DNA from: CAKSQL01 sp045649415
Lineage (GTDB): Bacteria; Bacillota; Clostridia; UBA1381
DNA: 34,051 bases
NCBI GenBank assembly: GCA_045649415.1
Contig: JAZRPY010000010.1
Span: 1-34,051 of the forward strand
Direction of reading: 5' to 3'
Shown here: positions 33,047 through 34,051 of the stretch, one piece after another
How positions within the stretch are numbered: the first letter of the stretch is position 1
Layout of the letters: every line of letters starts with the position of its first letter
The notes under the pieces: generated by a model
Told to the model about the DNA's origin: nothing
Databases searched by the model: none
The model's input: only the letters and a program-made list of their open reading frames with translations
Translations under genes and position numbers: made by a program

Positions 33047-33736
33047 TTATTCTTCCTCAAAGCTCTTTGGACACATAACGAAAAATACCTTATTTCCTGA
33101 CCTTCCTGTTACCATTTCCTCAGCCTCGGTACAGATATTCCATCTTAAATTTGCATTAGCCTTCAGGTTAGCAATAAAGCCTGACGCATCTGTTCCATCT
33201 TCAAGAATAAATACATATCCAATAAATGGAATTGAGCCTATCATAGGTAAAAACATTGTAGCTTCTTTAAAGCCCTTGATTTCTGCATTATCAAAGCCTG
33301 ACAACAATCCTGGTTCAACAGGCATTGTTGCACCTTGGAAACCTAAAACAGGGTTTGATAAAATCTCATTTGCAATTGCCTCTGATGATGACAATGAGCC
33401 TGCCTTTTGGTTAAAGGTTACCAATAGCTTCTCTCCAACAGTCTTTGGCTCCTCCACAGGCTTTTGGGTTGGTGCTTCGGTTGGCTTTTGGGTTGGTGCT
33501 TCGGTTGGCTTTTGGGTTGGTGCTTCGGTTGGCTTTTTAGTTGGTTTTAATGTACTTGAATTTTCTTCATTATCCTCTTCAATGCCCTCATCCTCTTGGT
33601 TTTCAACCTCTTGGTTCAAAACATCCTCAACCTGTTCCTTCTCAACAATGTTTTCCTCATTCTTTTTTCCACAAGCAGCAAGTGACATCAACACTGCCAC
33701 AACTAAAACTGATGCAATAATTCTTTTTAATTTCAT
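33047..33736 (-). CDS. Lipoprotein with PTEAPTQK repeats, unknown function
   Basis: A 229-residue surface lipoprotein. The signal peptide ends in the lipobox LAAC with lipidated Cys22. An acidic linker (about 25-60) and a Pro/Thr-rich stalk with three exact PTEAPTQK repeats follow. The folded C-terminal domain of about 130 residues (VGEKLLVTFNQKAG to the end) is one I recognise only as a type common in Clostridia lipoproteins without known function. The stalk probably spans the cell wall. An aaggag site precedes the ATG. It is separated by a terminator from the O-acetylation pair, so a joint role is not implied. Confidence 0.85.
   Translation of the reverse strand: MKLKRIIASVLVVAVLMSLAACGKKNEENIVEKEQVEDVLNQEVENQEDEGIEEDNEENSSTLKPTKKPTEAPTQKPTEAPTQKPTEAPTQKPVEEPKTVGEKLLVTFNQKAGSLSSSEAIANEILSNPVLGFQGATMPVEPGLLSGFDNAEIKGFKEATMFLPMIGSIPFIGYVFILEDGTDASGFIANLKANANLRWNICTEAEEMVTGRSGNKVFFVMCPKSFEEE
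33461..33532. repeat. Three perfect 24-bp tandem repeats
   Basis: The unit cttttgggttggtgcttcgg plus ttgg occurs three times without a single mismatch at 33461-33484, 33485-33508 and 33509-33532. It encodes the PTEAPTQK repeats. Identity at synonymous positions points to recent slippage or expansion and probable length variation between strains. Confidence 0.97.
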
Positions 33737-33797
33737 AATCCTTTTCTCCTTGTTTTTTCTTAATTATATTTTATTTACAATATTATAGACGATTAGA

Positions 33798-34016
33798 CTA
33801 TAATAAATGTTCCAAATTTTTATAAGTTTTTTCTGTTTTTATGATTTCAATTTTAAATAGGGTTTCTTTATACCATAGCTTCTTTTTTTCTGCATATTTT
33901 TTAGGTACAACAAAGCAAAATCCATCAGGCATAATTTCAAATTCAACTCTGTTAGCCTCAACAAACTCACCATCACAACACATTTTAACAGGCTTTTCAA
34001 TATTTGGTTTGTTCAC
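33798..34016 (-). CDS. Small protein of unknown function
   Basis: A 72-residue soluble protein starting at a GTG (34014-34016) with aaaggg 7 bases upstream. It has adjacent cysteines in MCCDGEFVE, then a mixed beta-like middle and a lysine-rich C-terminal half (KKYAEKKKLWYKETLFKIEII). I do not recognise it. The frame stays open upstream to near the window edge, so a longer form is possible. A short inverted repeat (33782-33804) overlaps its stop codon and the promoter region of the lipoprotein gene. Confidence 0.6.
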   Translation of the reverse strand: MNKPNIEKPVKMCCDGEFVEANRVEFEIMPDGFCFVVPKKYAEKKKLWYKETLFKIEIIKTEKTYKNLEHLL

Positions 34017-34051
34017 ATATGTACCCTTTATATATAAAGACTGTATAATCT

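Noticed and set aside
33461..33532. Short direct repeats as a CRISPR array
   Set aside because: The units are contiguous with no spacers and lie in frame inside a lipoprotein gene.
33036..33788. Plus-strand open frame of 250 codons opposite the lipoprotein gene
   Set aside because: It is antisense to a gene with a signal peptide, lipobox and ribosome site; its GASVGFWV repeats are just the complement of the PTEAPTQK-coding DNA.
33782..33804. ATTATAG/CTATAAT inverted repeat near the lipoprotein promoter as an operator
   Set aside because: The arms are 7 bp of pure AT-rich sequence that includes a TATAAT-like -10, so chance is a fair explanation.

Overview
The window looks like chromosome of a low-GC, spore-forming, obligately anaerobic Clostridia species, most likely Lachnospiraceae-like. 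The evidence is an alpha/beta small acid-soluble spore protein at the left edge, rubredoxins and a flavodiiron protein, Gram-positive ribosome binding sites, many near-consensus TTGACA-N17-TATAAT promoters and a T-box leader. I see no mobile element, CRISPR array, rRNA or tRNA gene.

Layout. (1) 1-178: end of a spore protein gene. (2) 252-5401, minus: a tight five-gene run fprA - high-molecular-weight rubredoxin - two tandem cysteine-synthase paralogues - MATE transporter, read from a good promoter at 5645-5673. (3) 5815-8491, minus: a protein joining an XRE HTH, a cupin and a medium-chain-type acyl-CoA synthetase, preceded by a complete T-box riboswitch whose specifier I read as ATC (Ile). 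(4) 8553-16971, minus: a complete aromatic amino acid operon aroF-tyrA-aroB-aroA-aroC-pheA-aroE/aroK-aroQ. It covers DAHP synthesis to prephenate and the Phe and Tyr branches. Its leader encodes a 27-residue peptide rich in Phe and Tyr, followed by mutually exclusive antiterminator and terminator helices, which is a ribosome-mediated attenuator. (5) 17356-20473, plus: a two-component system, a HAD phosphatase and a Nudix hydrolase. (6) 20492-25882: an SmtB-type metal sensor, an SDR, a galactokinase-like protein lacking the kinase motifs, greA, a CE7 acetyl esterase and a CPA2 antiporter. (7) 25948-30325: a 52-residue rubredoxin, htpG, then uracil permease and pyrR with leader hairpins. (8) 30461-34016, minus: AlgX/AlgJ-like and AlgI-like (MBOAT) O-acetylation proteins, a lipoprotein with a perfect 24-bp tandem repeat, and a small unknown gene.

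How the parts work together. Two adjacent amino-acid operons sense starvation by different RNA mechanisms: translation of a Phe/Tyr leader peptide for aro, and uncharged tRNA binding for the acyl-CoA synthetase. If the T-box is truly Ile-specific, the synthetase is a candidate for activating a branched-chain acid such as 2-methylbutyrate for isoleucine formation by reductive carboxylation, a route known in anaerobes. The fprA operon suggests O2 or NO detoxification coupled to cysteine supply. These functional links are inferences. The gene identities, the leader peptide, the T-box core and the promoters are read directly from the sequence.
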